11,152 nt of DNA from Pseudomonadota bacterium (GCA_023415605.1 JAEZKB010000063.1:1-11152); one strand, 5' to 3'. Shown: positions 1 through 6,180, numbered from the stretch's first letter. Notes: generated from the letters alone by a model not told the origin. A program made the numbers and translations.

Positions 1-100
1 TCCGGTGGGTGACGCCGTCCTTGTCGGTGAGCGATTCGCCTAGCACCATGAACCCCCCACATTCCCCATAAATCCAACAGTTGCGCGTCTCGGCGGCCTC
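1..100 (-). pseudogene. cobB: Cobyrinate a,c-diamide synthase (CobB-type) C-terminal fragment, 5' part missing
   Basis: Read on the minus strand from about 100 to the window edge, the frame gives AEAAETRNCWIYGECGGFMV followed by LGESLTDKDGVTHR. This matches the glutamine amidotransferase (GATase1) part of cobyrinic acid a,c-diamide synthases, where the YGECGG(Y/F)MVLGE block holds the nucleophile cysteine. The intact enzyme amidates cobyrinate in cobalamin synthesis using ATP and glutamine. The reading frame stays open further right, but from about 100 onward it is only the complement of the DUF1345 relic. The LPGGYPELH-type block normally found just before the amidotransferase motif is missing, as is the whole ATP-binding half. 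The gene continues left out of the window. A 5'-truncated, non-functional relic is the simplest reading; an assembly join at about position 95 is the alternative. Confidence 0.7.
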
Positions 101-307
101 CGCTTTCCGGACGAGGCGCGGCCGGACGGCCTCGCCTTCCTCTATTTTTCCTACGCCATCGGCACGTCGACGGCCGTTTCGGACGTCAGCGTTACATCCA
201 ATCCGATGCGCAAACTCGTCATGTTGCACTCCGTGTTTTCGTTCTTTTTCAACACATTGATCGTTGCTGCCATGGTCAACGTCACCGTGGCGGTGGGAGC
301 CGGATGA
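95..307 (+). pseudogene. DUF1345 membrane protein, C-terminal remnant
   Basis: The frame ending at the TGA at 305-307 encodes GGLRFPDEARPDGLAFLYFSY, then AIGTSTAVSDVSVTSNPMRK and a hydrophobic tail, LHSVFSFFFNTLIVAAMVN. This is the typical C-terminal third of DUF1345 inner-membrane proteins: the FPxExxPDxxxFLYFS block, the SDV.VTS turn, then a final FFFNT transmembrane helix. The frame has a stop at 41-43 and no plausible start codon before ATG 206, so the N-terminal helices are gone. Recognisable similarity begins at about 95, exactly where the CobB relic on the other strand ends. Its stop lies two bases before the TTG start of the UPF0178 gene, so the two genes were probably once translationally coupled. 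DUF1345 function is unknown. Confidence 0.68.
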
Positions 308-308
308 T

Positions 309-782
309 TTGAGCGAACCGCAGATTTACGTCGATGCCGACGCCTGTCCGGTCAAGGACGAGGCGGTGCGGGTGGCAATGCGCCACCGCCTCACCATCAC
401 ACTGGTGGCCAACCAGGGCTCGCGGCCGACGCGCGACCCGATGATCCGCTACGTCTACGTGCCGTATGGACCGGACGCGGCGGACGACTGGATCGTCGAA
501 CAGGTCAATCCCAACGACATCGTCATCACCGCCGACATTCCGCTGGCAAGCCGGGCGCTCGAGCTCGGTGCGCTGGTGCTCGGGCCGAGCGGCAAGCGCT
601 TCACGTCAGAGGGCATCGGCATGGCCTTGGCCATGCGCCAGTTGAAGCAGCAGCTACGCGAAAGCGGTGAAATCCGGGACCACCATCCTGAGTTTTCCGC
701 CCGCGACCGCTCGCAATTCCTCTCGGCCCTGGACGAGGTGGTCACCAAGGCAAAGCGGCAGGCACAGCAGAGCAGCGCCTAG
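309..782 (+). CDS. yaiI: UPF0178 (YaiI/YqxD, DUF188) family protein
   Basis: Protein of 157 residues when started at TTG 309, close to the roughly 150 residues usual for the family. The N-terminus carries the family signature YVDADACPVKDEA (residues 7-19) with acidic D9 and D11. TADIPLA (74-80, D76) and LGPSGKRF (91-98) follow, then the characteristic tail region FSARDRSQFLSALDEV. These acidic positions fit a PIN-like nuclease fold, but the family's substrate is not established. The TTG at 309 is preferred over the TTG at 264 because GGGAG at 295-299 sits nine bases upstream. The longer start would also add 15 residues unlike the family that overlap the DUF1345 tail. It follows the DUF1345 relic immediately, so its original promoter may have been lost with the 5' part of that gene. 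Confidence 0.9.
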   Translation: MSEPQIYVDADACPVKDEAVRVAMRHRLTITLVANQGSRPTRDPMIRYVYVPYGPDAADDWIVEQVNPNDIVITADIPLASRALELGALVLGPSGKRFTSEGIGMALAMRQLKQQLRESGEIRDHHPEFSARDRSQFLSALDEVVTKAKRQAQQSSA

Positions 783-806
783 CGGGGCGAAAAGCCAAAA
801 GCCCTG

Positions 807-835
807 TTGCATCCCGGTGGGGTTGCTGCTCAATG
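807..835 (+). promoter_or_regulatory. Weak candidate sigma70 promoter for the lipoprotein gene
   Basis: TTGCAT at 807-812 repeats the -35 hexamer seen in front of tRNA-Trp and secE. The -10 position 16-17 bases later (CTCAAT/TCAATG, 829-835) is a poor match. A 6-bp hairpin, CGCGGG-atg-CCCGCG (851-865), lies between it and the start codon. This is a suggestion only. Confidence 0.25.
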
Positions 836-899
836 AGGCGCAAACGGGCTCGCGGGATGCCCGCGGATTCTGCTTCGGCAAAGAAGAGGGACTGCCACC

Positions 900-1988
900 A
901 TGAAACTGAACGCTTACCTGGCGCTGCCTGCCGCGCTGGCGCTGACCGTGCTGCTCGCCGCCTGCGACAACAACAACCCACCGGCCCCTGCCGCGAACAC
1001 CACGCCTGCCGCCACCGATACGGCCGCTGCCGATGCCGAGAAGGCCGCGGCGGAGGCCAAGGCCGCCGAGGAGAAGGCTGCTGCCGACAAGGCTGCCGCG
1101 GACGCCAAGGCTGCCGAGGAAAAGGCTGCCGCCGACGCCAAGGCCGCGGAAGAAAAAGCTGCTGCCGACAAGAAGGCCGCCGAAGAAAAAGCCGCCGCCG
1201 ACAAGAAGGCAGCGGAAGAGAAGGCTGCTGCCGAAAAGGCCGCGGCCGATGCCAAGGCGGCCGAGGAAAAGGCTGCTGCTGACAAAGCTGCCGCTGACAA
1301 AGCTGCCGCCGAGAAAGCCGCGGCCGAAAAGGCTGCAGCGGACAAGGCCGCTGCTGATAAGGCAGCCGCTGAAAAAGCTGCCGCCGACAAGGCTGCCGCG
1401 GATAAGGCCGCTGCGGACAAGGCAGCTGCTGACGCCGCCGCCGCTGCGCCGGCCGCTGCTGATGCCGCCGCGCCCGCTGGCGATGCTGCCGCCAAGGGCG
1501 CTGCCGACGCCAAGGCCGCCATTGAAGCTGCCGCTGCCGCGCCGGCTGCTGCTCCGGCCGCCGGTGATGCCGCGGCCAAGGGCGCCGCTGATGCCAATGC
1601 CGCCGTGACCGCCAACAACGCCATGGCTCCGGCTGCCGATGCTGCGGCTGCCCCCGCCGCTGCTGGCGGCAAGCTGCCGGCCTCGGGCCTCAAGCCCGAC
1701 ACGGTACTGGCTTCGAAAGCCTCGACCGCCGAGGTCGCCTACCGCGGCGTCTGGGCCGCCGATGCGGCCGCCTGCGGCACGGTCGATCAGGCCGGCTCCA
1801 GCAACTACGTCGTGGTGACCGGCATTAGCGTCCGCCAGGGCAGCGAGATCACTGTGGTGGACACCACGCCGCTGGTTGATGGCAAGGCGTCGCTCGGCAC
1901 TGCCGAGAAGCCGCTCGAGATCAGCATGCCGACCCCGGACACGCTGCAAATCGGTTCGGGTACGCTGCTGGTCCGCTGCACGCCGTAA
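900..1988 (+). CDS. Lipoprotein with TolA-like Ala/Lys-rich repeat stalk and C-terminal two-cysteine domain
   Basis: A 362-residue protein. Residues 1-21 are a lipoprotein signal peptide ending in the lipobox LLAAC, giving lipidated C22 followed by D23. In enterobacteria Asp at +2 signals retention in the inner membrane; whether that rule holds here is not known. Residues 26-40 are Pro/Ala/Thr rich. Residues 43-180 are an almost uninterrupted run of five-residue units of the form (D/E)KAAA and AAEEK, expected to form a long charged alpha-helix like TolA domain II. Residues 180-256 are Ala/Pro rich with a repeated GDAAAKGAADA block (194-204 and 222-232). Residues 257-362 look like a small folded beta-rich domain, with YRGVWA near 281 and C292 and C360 that could form a disulfide. 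GAAGAGGG ends about nine bases before the ATG. Translation predicts a lipid-anchored periplasmic stalk presenting a small domain; no partner or reaction can be named. Confidence 0.88.
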   Translation: MKLNAYLALPAALALTVLLAACDNNNPPAPAANTTPAATDTAAADAEKAAAEAKAAEEKAAADKAAADAKAAEEKAAADAKAAEEKAAADKKAAEEKAAADKKAAEEKAAAEKAAADAKAAEEKAAADKAAADKAAAEKAAAEKAAADKAAADKAAAEKAAADKAAADKAAADKAAADAAAAAPAAADAAAPAGDAAAKGAADAKAAIEAAAAAPAAAPAAGDAAAKGAADANAAVTANNAMAPAADAAAAPAAAGGKLPASGLKPDTVLASKASTAEVAYRGVWAADAAACGTVDQAGSSNYVVVTGISVRQGSEITVVDTTPLVDGKASLGTAEKPLEISMPTPDTLQIGSGTLLVRCTP

Positions 1989-2011
1989 CCGACTAGGATA
2001 CTGAGTTCGGG

Positions 2012-2038
2012 AAGGGCCGCGTCCGTCGCGGCCCTTTC
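2012..2038 (+). terminator. Rho-independent terminator after the lipoprotein gene
   Basis: A 10-bp perfect stem, AAGGGCCGCG (2012-2021) and CGCGGCCCTT (2027-2036), encloses the loop TCCGT and runs into TTTC. It starts 24 bases after the lipoprotein stop. It ends at the rlmB stop codon coming from the other side, so it may serve both convergent genes. Confidence 0.88.
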
Positions 2039-2790
2039 TATTTCCGCCCGGCGGTGGCAGCGAAAAGAGCGATCGCCGCAGCGTTGGAGACGTTGAGCGA
2101 CTTGATCGGGCCAGGCATATCGAGCCGCACCATTTCGTCGCAGAGTTCGCGCGTGCGCTGCCTCAGTCCCTTGCCCTCGGCCCCGAGCACGATCGCCATC
2201 GGAATGTCATCAGTCCGGGCCGCAAGTGGAGCAGGGGCCTCGGAGTCAAAGCCGAGCACGCGAAGGCCGCGCTCTTTGAGCGTCTCGATGGCGTCGCCCA
2301 GATTGCGCACTTCGATCAGCGGCAAGAGGTCGAGCGCGCCGGAGGCGGATTTCGCCATGACGCCGGTCTCCGTCGGCGAATGCCGGGCAGTGGTCAGCAT
2401 GGCGTCGGCGCCAAAGGCACACGCGGTGCGAAGGATCGCCCCGACATTATGCGGATCGGTCACCTGGTCGAGCACGACTACGAGCTTCAAGTCTTTGATA
2501 TCGTTGAGGCCGAAGCGGCTCACCGGCTCGACTTCGAGCGCCATGCCCTGGTGCACCGCATCGGCGCCGAGCAGCCGGTCGAGTTCCTTGGGCGTCGTCT
2601 CGATCGGCTTCATACCGGCGATGCCGCCGCTCTCGTTGAGCCGTGCCAAAGCGTTCGGCGTCACCAGCAGCGCGCGCTTTTCGCGGCGCGGATTGTCGAG
2701 CGCTGCGCGTACCGTATGGACGCCGTAGAGGTAGACCGGACCGTCGTCCGGGTTGTATTTCGGTTTGGGCGGAAACTTGTTGCGGCTCAT
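2038..2790 (-). CDS. rlmB: 23S rRNA (guanosine-2'-O-)-methyltransferase RlmB (SpoU/TrmH family)
   Basis: A 250-residue SPOUT methyltransferase; E. coli RlmB has 243. In E. coli this enzyme methylates the ribose of G2251 in the peptidyl-transferase P-loop of 23S rRNA with S-adenosylmethionine. Residues 18-90 form the N-terminal substrate-binding domain, starting PVYLYGVHTVRAAL. The catalytic domain shows motif 1 at 109-130 (TDPHNVGAILRTACAFG, with N115 and R121), motif 2 at 201-210 (VLGAEGKGLR) and motif 3 at 229-243 (LNVSNAAAIALF), which build the trefoil-knot SAM site. Start ATG 2790 is chosen because homologous sequence begins there. The longer open frame upstream is only the antisense of the two tRNA genes. 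GGAAAG lies a few bases before the ATG. It is convergent with the lipoprotein gene and divergent from the tRNA pair. Confidence 0.95.
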   Translation of the reverse strand: MSRNKFPPKPKYNPDDGPVYLYGVHTVRAALDNPRREKRALLVTPNALARLNESGGIAGMKPIETTPKELDRLLGADAVHQGMALEVEPVSRFGLNDIKDLKLVVVLDQVTDPHNVGAILRTACAFGADAMLTTARHSPTETGVMAKSASGALDLLPLIEVRNLGDAIETLKERGLRVLGFDSEAPAPLAARTDDIPMAIVLGAEGKGLRQRTRELCDEMVRLDMPGPIKSLNVSNAAAIALFAATAGRK

Positions 2791-2873
2791 GGCTTTCCGG
2801 TACGCCGTTTGCCTCTTTCCAGCAAGCGAAAGCCGTGCCTGTGGGGCCCGTGACGATGCTGACACATTCCCTG

Positions 2874-2902
2874 TTGACAGGCTGCACCAACCTCCCCATA
2901 AA
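2874..2902 (+). promoter_or_regulatory. Sigma70-type promoter of the tRNA-Tyr/tRNA-Gly unit
   Basis: A perfect -35 TTGACA (2874-2879), a 17-base spacer and the -10 CATAAA (2897-2902) place transcription start near 2909, about 36 bases before the mature 5' end of tRNA-Tyr. This is the best promoter in the window. Confidence 0.8.
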
Positions 2903-2944
2903 CCGCCCCGACGACGCGCCCGGCGCGTTTTCTTCCGTCTCTGT

Positions 2945-3029
2945 GGAGGGGTGGGAGAGTGGTTAAATCCGGCAGACTGTAAATCTGCTCGCTTAGCGTA
3001 CACTGGTTCGAATCCAGTCCCCTCCACCA
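2945..3029 (+). tRNA. tRNA-Tyr (anticodon GTA)
   Basis: The acceptor stem GGAGGGG (2945-2951) pairs with CCCCTCC (3019-3025). Discriminator A3026 is followed by a genome-encoded CCA (3027-3029). The anticodon stem GCAGA/TCTGC encloses loop CTGTAAA with anticodon GTA at 2979-2981. GGTTCGAATCC forms the T arm. The long variable arm between anticodon and T stems marks a class II tRNA, as expected for bacterial tRNA-Tyr. Confidence 0.97.
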
Positions 3030-3047
3030 CTTCTGCCGGCCGCCCGA

Positions 3048-3121
3048 GCGGGTGTAGCTCAATGGTAGAGCAGCAGCCTTCCAAGCTGAATACGAGGGTT
3101 CGATTCCCTTCACCCGCTCCA
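3048..3121 (+). tRNA. tRNA-Gly (anticodon TCC)
   Basis: GCGGGTG (3048-3054) pairs with CACCCGC (3111-3117). Discriminator T3118 and an encoded CCA (3119-3121) follow. The anticodon loop CTTCCAA gives TCC at 3080-3082, reading GGA/GGG glycine codons. It lies 18 bases after tRNA-Tyr and is probably cotranscribed. No clear intrinsic terminator follows; the only structure before the diguanylate cyclase end is a 5-bp CGCCG/CGGCG hairpin without a T run. Confidence 0.97.
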
Positions 3122-3169
3122 ATTTTCCCAAAGTCGCCGCAGCGATGAACGCCGGATGAACGGCGCCCG

Positions 3170-4318
3170 CTACGCCACCAGGCGGGGTTTCGGCCCTTCG
3201 ACGCGGTTGCGACCATCCTGTTTGGCCTCATAGAGGGCGGAATCGGCTCGGCGGAGGAGGGTGTCGAACGTATCGTCGCCGCCGAAGGCGAGGGCGACGC
3301 CGGCGCTGACGGTCGGCGGCCCGAAGCTGCGCGAAAGCGGCGCTGTGGCTTCGAGGGCGCCGCGGATGCGTTCGGCAATCGCCGAGGCTTCGGCCGGGGT
3401 CATCCCGCGGAAGACGAGGCAGAACTCTTCGCCACCCAGGCGGGCAGCGCGGTCCTCGGGGCGGAGATTCGCGCGGACGATGTCGGCAAATCGGACCAGG
3501 ACGTCGTCGCCTCGGGCGTGCCCAAAACTGTCGTTGATGGCCTTGAAGTTGTCGAGATCGAGCATGACCACGGCAGTGCCGTCGGCGACCGGCAGGTTCT
3601 CCGCCCAGTCGAACAGGGCACGGCGGTTCATGAGCCCGGTGAGGGAATCGGTCAGTGCGCGGCGCCGCTCGGCGGCAGTGGCGCGGTGCTGGTTGACTGC
3701 CAGCGCCAGTGCGCCGATGCCGGCCAAAGCCACGATGATCACCAGCGAATTGATGTCCTCGGCCCAGTTGCTCGGCCGGGCGGTGAGCACGAACTGCCCA
3801 TTCGCGAACAGCACCACGGCGCAGAGCGCGAAACTGATGGCGGTGGCCCAGTAGAGGATGGTCTGGCTCCACATGGCGAGGGGCGCTTCGGCGCGGCCGA
3901 GCCAGAATTCCCGGCCCGCCAGGACGAAATAGAAGGCACAGGCCAGATTGGCGATAATGGTGCCGAGGCCCGAATAGCCGGTGACAAAGGCAAGTCCCAT
4001 GGCCGAGGTGAAGAGTGACCAGATCAGCATCTTGCGGCCCACGACCACACTGCCGACACGAAACAGCACGGCGCCGATATGCGTGAGGGCGAAGCCGGAG
4101 ATCAGCAGTTCGAAGGCAACGAACTGCAGTGCCGGGACATAGGGTTCGCTGAAGAGGCCATAGACAGCGACGGCCATGACGATGAAGCCGAGTCCGCTGC
4201 CCCAGGCGAGGAGGTATCTGTCCTTGCGCGCGCCGGTCCAGGCGATCAGCAGGGTCATCATCAGCCCGCTGGCGGCGATGCCGATGGCGATGAGTAGCGA
4301 ATTCTGATCGAGGAGCAT
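3170..4318 (-). CDS. Membrane-anchored GGDEF diguanylate cyclase
   Basis: From ATG 4318 the product is 382 residues. Residues 5-210 hold about seven hydrophobic segments forming a membrane sensor region of no named family that I recognise. The GGDEF domain starts near 218 (RRRALTDSLTGLMNRRAL). It includes the metal/substrate segment VVMLDLDNFKAINDSFGH, the active-site loop RLGGEEF (GGEEF at 295-299) and the C-terminal RRADSALYEAKQDGRNRV block. All catalytic positions are present, so it should make cyclic di-GMP from two GTP. RPED (286-289) lies exactly five residues before GGEEF and is a canonical RxxD inhibitory site, so product feedback is expected. There is no EAL or HD-GYP domain. GTG 4366 would add 16 residues and has a GGGA upstream; ATG 4318 is preferred because the first helix follows directly, but the start is uncertain. 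It is convergent with tRNA-Gly and follows the LysR gene on the same strand. Confidence 0.92.
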   Translation of the reverse strand: MLLDQNSLLIAIGIAASGLMMTLLIAWTGARKDRYLLAWGSGLGFIVMAVAVYGLFSEPYVPALQFVAFELLISGFALTHIGAVLFRVGSVVVGRKMLIWSLFTSAMGLAFVTGYSGLGTIIANLACAFYFVLAGREFWLGRAEAPLAMWSQTILYWATAISFALCAVVLFANGQFVLTARPSNWAEDINSLVIIVALAGIGALALAVNQHRATAAERRRALTDSLTGLMNRRALFDWAENLPVADGTAVVMLDLDNFKAINDSFGHARGDDVLVRFADIVRANLRPEDRAARLGGEEFCLVFRGMTPAEASAIAERIRGALEATAPLSRSFGPPTVSAGVALAFGGDDTFDTLLRRADSALYEAKQDGRNRVEGPKPRLVA

Positions 4319-4390
4319 GAGTCTACTGGTCGGCTGCGTCGCTGCCCCTATACGCCAGTCGACCACGAAGATTCCCTAACGCCCGGCTCA

Positions 4391-4416
4391 CCCTTGGGCG
4401 CATGGTGAACCAAGGG
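4391..4416. repeat. 7-bp inverted repeat between the LysR and cyclase genes
   Basis: CCCTTGG (4391-4397) and CCAAGGG (4410-4416) flank a 12-base loop directly after the LysR stop codon. No T run follows on either strand, so it is at best a weak terminator or an RNA-processing hairpin in a LysR-cyclase transcript. Confidence 0.35.
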
Positions 4417-5337
4417 TTAGTGCGATGCGGCAGTCTTTTCGTCGAGCTTCCGCGCGGCTTCGGCCTCGGCGAGCATCCACTCGCGGAATTTCTTGATCTT
4501 GGGCACGTTGCGGCGGCTTTCGGGGTAGGCGAGCCAGTAGGCGTTGCCTTCGTTGATGACGCGGTCGAAAGGCTGGATCAGGCGGCCGGTGGCGATCTCG
4601 GTGCGATAGTAGGCCGGGGTGAGGAGCGCGACCCCGAGATCATCCATGGCGGCTTCCGCATCGAGCGCCTGCATGTTGAGCGAGGGCGCCGTCTGCTCGG
4701 CGAGGATAGCGGTCGGCAGGCCATAGGCATCCAGCCAGCGCACCCACCACGGATCCTTGGCGTCGATCAGCGGCAGTTTCAGGATATCGGCCGGCTCGTG
4801 CACGCCGCCAATCGAGGCCGCGAGTCTGGGTGACAGCATAGGGGTAAAGAGGACGTCGATCAGCCGGTGCGCGACGAGCCCTGGCCAGACACCTTGGCCG
4901 GCGCGGACCACGACATCGACCTCCTCGCGCGCGAAATCGACCACCCGGTTGGTCGTTTCCAGCCGCACGGCGATCTGCGGCTGCAACAGCTGGAAGCGCC
5001 CCAACCGGGGGGCCAGCCACTGTGCGGCAAAGGTGTGCATGGTGTTGACGGTCAGCGTGCTCTCGTCCCGCGCCAGCTCGGCAAAGGCATCGCGCAAGAT
5101 GTCGAAGCTCCGCGTCATCTCCGGTGCCAGCCGCTGCCCGATCTCGGTCAGCGCCAGAGCGCGCGGCCGGCGGAGGAATAACGGCTCACCCACCCGCTCC
5201 TCGAGCAGCTTGATCTGATAGCTCACCGCCGCCTGGGTCATGCCAAGCTCCTCGGCAGCGCGCGTAAAACTGAGCAGCCGCGCCCCCGCCTCGAAGGCGC
5301 GGCCGGCGGCCAAAGGAGGCAGGTAATCCTCGCTCAT
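4417..5337 (-). CDS. LysR-family transcriptional regulator (GcvA-like)
   Basis: A 306-residue protein of normal LysR length. The N-terminal winged helix-turn-helix covers residues 8-67; FEAGARLLSFTRAAEELGMT and QAAVSYQIKLLEERVGEPLF contain the HTH and wing. The effector-binding domain (about 92-295) has the sugar-binding-protein-like two-lobed pattern, with DVVVRAGQG and WLDAYGL segments typical of the GcvA-type subgroup. The inducer cannot be read from sequence. AAGGAG precedes the ATG at 5337, and this ribosome-binding site lies in the spacer of a perfect inverted repeat, so the protein may repress its own gene. It is divergent from a DUF1127 gene, the usual layout of a LysR regulator and its target. 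Confidence 0.93.
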   Translation of the reverse strand: MSEDYLPPLAAGRAFEAGARLLSFTRAAEELGMTQAAVSYQIKLLEERVGEPLFLRRPRALALTEIGQRLAPEMTRSFDILRDAFAELARDESTLTVNTMHTFAAQWLAPRLGRFQLLQPQIAVRLETTNRVVDFAREEVDVVVRAGQGVWPGLVAHRLIDVLFTPMLSPRLAASIGGVHEPADILKLPLIDAKDPWWVRWLDAYGLPTAILAEQTAPSLNMQALDAEAAMDDLGVALLTPAYYRTEIATGRLIQPFDRVINEGNAYWLAYPESRRNVPKIKKFREWMLAEAEAARKLDEKTAASH

Positions 5338-5339
5338 GC

Positions 5340-5364
5340 ATAAGCTCTCCTTATGTGAGCTTAT
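5340..5364. promoter_or_regulatory. Candidate LysR operator: perfect 8-bp inverted repeat over the lysR ribosome-binding site
   Basis: ATAAGCTC (5340-5347) and GAGCTTAT (5357-5364) are perfect reverse complements separated by nine bases. The arms start two bases from the LysR start codon, and the LysR Shine-Dalgarno lies in the spacer. The total span of 25 bases is longer than the classic T-N11-A box but within the range for a dimer site. Binding is inferred. Confidence 0.5.
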
Positions 5365-5388
5365 CGAGGTTTAGTTGGAATTCAAGCC

Positions 5389-5402
5389 GCTGCGCGCGCA
5401 GC
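5389..5402. repeat. Perfect 14-bp palindrome GCTGCGCGCGCAGC
   Basis: A self-complementary block in the LysR/DUF1127 divergent region, 35 bases before the DUF1127 start codon. It could be a second regulator site or form a small hairpin in the DUF1127 leader. Confidence 0.35.
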
Positions 5403-5436
5403 TTTGAGCTCAGTGATAGAACCAGAGGTGACCGAG

Positions 5437-5592
5437 ATGAACACCGCCGATCTTGAACTCTCTCGCCTGCCGCGTCTGGCCTGGCTGCTCGAAAGACCTT
5501 GGTTGTGGCTGCGGGCCGTAACACCGCGTCGCCGCATCGATGTCCGCGACCTGAGCGACCACCTGCGCCGCGACATCGGCATCGATCGCTGA
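5437..5592 (+). CDS. Small DUF1127-type protein
   Basis: A 51-residue protein. The second half, RRRIDVRDLSDHLRRDIGID, matches the short basic/hydrophobic DUF1127 motif (DL...L.RDIGL/I), common in alphaproteobacteria. Arginine-rich DUF1127 proteins have been linked to phosphate and carbon metabolism or RNA turnover in Agrobacterium and Rhodobacter. ATG 5437 is preferred over ATG 5404 because GAGGTG lies seven bases upstream. The first half, with LAWLLERPWLWLRAV, is Trp/Leu rich and may be amphipathic. It is transcribed away from the LysR gene and is its most likely target. The downstream terminator has its T run on the opposite strand. Confidence 0.78.
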   Translation: MNTADLELSRLPRLAWLLERPWLWLRAVTPRRRIDVRDLSDHLRRDIGIDR

Positions 5593-5617
5593 GTGGCGAG
5601 GCGGGCAGGGCGACTTG

Positions 5618-5651
5618 AGAATCAAAACGCCCCGGAGGTGATCCGGGGCGT
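5618..5651 (-). terminator. Rho-independent terminator of the small secreted protein gene
   Basis: On the minus strand, ACGCCCCGG and CCGGGGCGT form a perfect 9-bp stem (5643-5651 and 5627-5635) around a 7-base loop, followed by TTTTGATT. The polarity fits the minus-strand gene ending at 5676. The hairpin could also slow transcripts from the DUF1127 side. Confidence 0.85.
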
Positions 5652-5675
5652 CGAAAACGGCGAAGGCCGTAAGAC

Positions 5676-5975
5676 TTAGTACGAGCAGGTCCAGATGGCC
5701 TTGGTGCCTTCCGGCGCGCGCTCGCAGGTCCACCAGGCGGCGCCCGGAACCTTGGGACGCTCGACGTCGGCAACGGCGGCGGTGGTCGCCGAAGCGGCAG
5801 TGGCTACGGAATGACCCACGGCGCTGGCATTCTCGCTCCAGATGGCGCGGCACTCGGCCTGCAGCAGCGGCAGCACGAGGCAGTTGGCCGGATAAGCCGA
5901 CGCCGCCTGCACGGTGGTGGTGGGCGCGGCAAAGCCAGCCGCAACCAGTGCGGCGACAGCAATAATCTTCTTCAT
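5676..5975 (-). CDS. Small secreted protein with four cysteines, unknown function
   Basis: A 99-residue protein starting at ATG 5975, with AGGGGA eight bases upstream. Residues 1-24 are a Sec signal peptide (KK, then a hydrophobic core, then VQA before the likely cleavage). The mature part has cysteines at 32, 42, 84 and 97, consistent with two disulfides. Between them lies an Ala/Thr/Ser/Val-rich linker (about 50-72), then a Trp-rich end with WWTCERAPEG and IWTCSY. No known family is recognised. It forms a single-gene unit with a strong terminator, and is convergent with the DUF1127 gene. Confidence 0.7.
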   Translation of the reverse strand: MKKIIAVAALVAAGFAAPTTTVQAASAYPANCLVLPLLQAECRAIWSENASAVGHSVATAASATTAAVADVERPKVPGAAWWTCERAPEGTKAIWTCSY

Positions 5976-6137
5976 TGCATTCCCCTGTCTTTGTTCTTGT
6001 CCAGCGCGGTTCTTGCACCGGAAATCCCTCAATTGCCGCAAGGTGCCCCGCGGCCGCGGGCAATCTGGCACGCCCAAAAGCCGCCGCCAAGCGGGCGTAC
6101 GGGAAAATTACTGGCGCCAGAACGGTGCGCGAGGGCC
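5976..6137. other. Intergenic region with a GC palindrome
   Basis: No gene is seen between the start of the secreted-protein gene and the tRNA-Trp promoter. The region holds a perfect 14-bp palindrome, CCCGCGGCCGCGGG (6047-6060). I could not find a convincing promoter for the minus-strand gene here. Confidence 0.5.
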
Positions 6138-6166
6138 TTGCATGGCACGCACTTTCCGACTAGATC
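6138..6166 (+). promoter_or_regulatory. Sigma70-type promoter of tRNA-Trp
   Basis: TTGCAT (6138-6143), a 17-base spacer and TAGATC (6161-6166) lie 14 bases before the tRNA 5' end. Both hexamers nearly match the secE promoter at 8287-8315, including the spacing. Confidence 0.7.
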
Positions 6167-6180
6167 GTGCGTCGCCGGAT

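Noticed and set aside
264..308. Upstream TTG start for the UPF0178 gene
   Set aside because: It adds 15 residues unlike the family that overlap the DUF1345 tail, while TTG 309 has a well-placed GGGAG.
914..1702. 262-residue minus-strand Ala/Ser-rich ORF, and other long frames over the repeat region
   Set aside because: It is the mirror of the GCN-rich repeat codons of the lipoprotein gene; it has no ribosome-binding site or signal of its own.
2791..3378. N-terminal extension of rlmB and ORFs with GNRTLVFSLEG or GTGFEPVYAKR type peptides
   Set aside because: These are antisense translations of the tRNA-Tyr and tRNA-Gly genes, a well-known source of false proteins.
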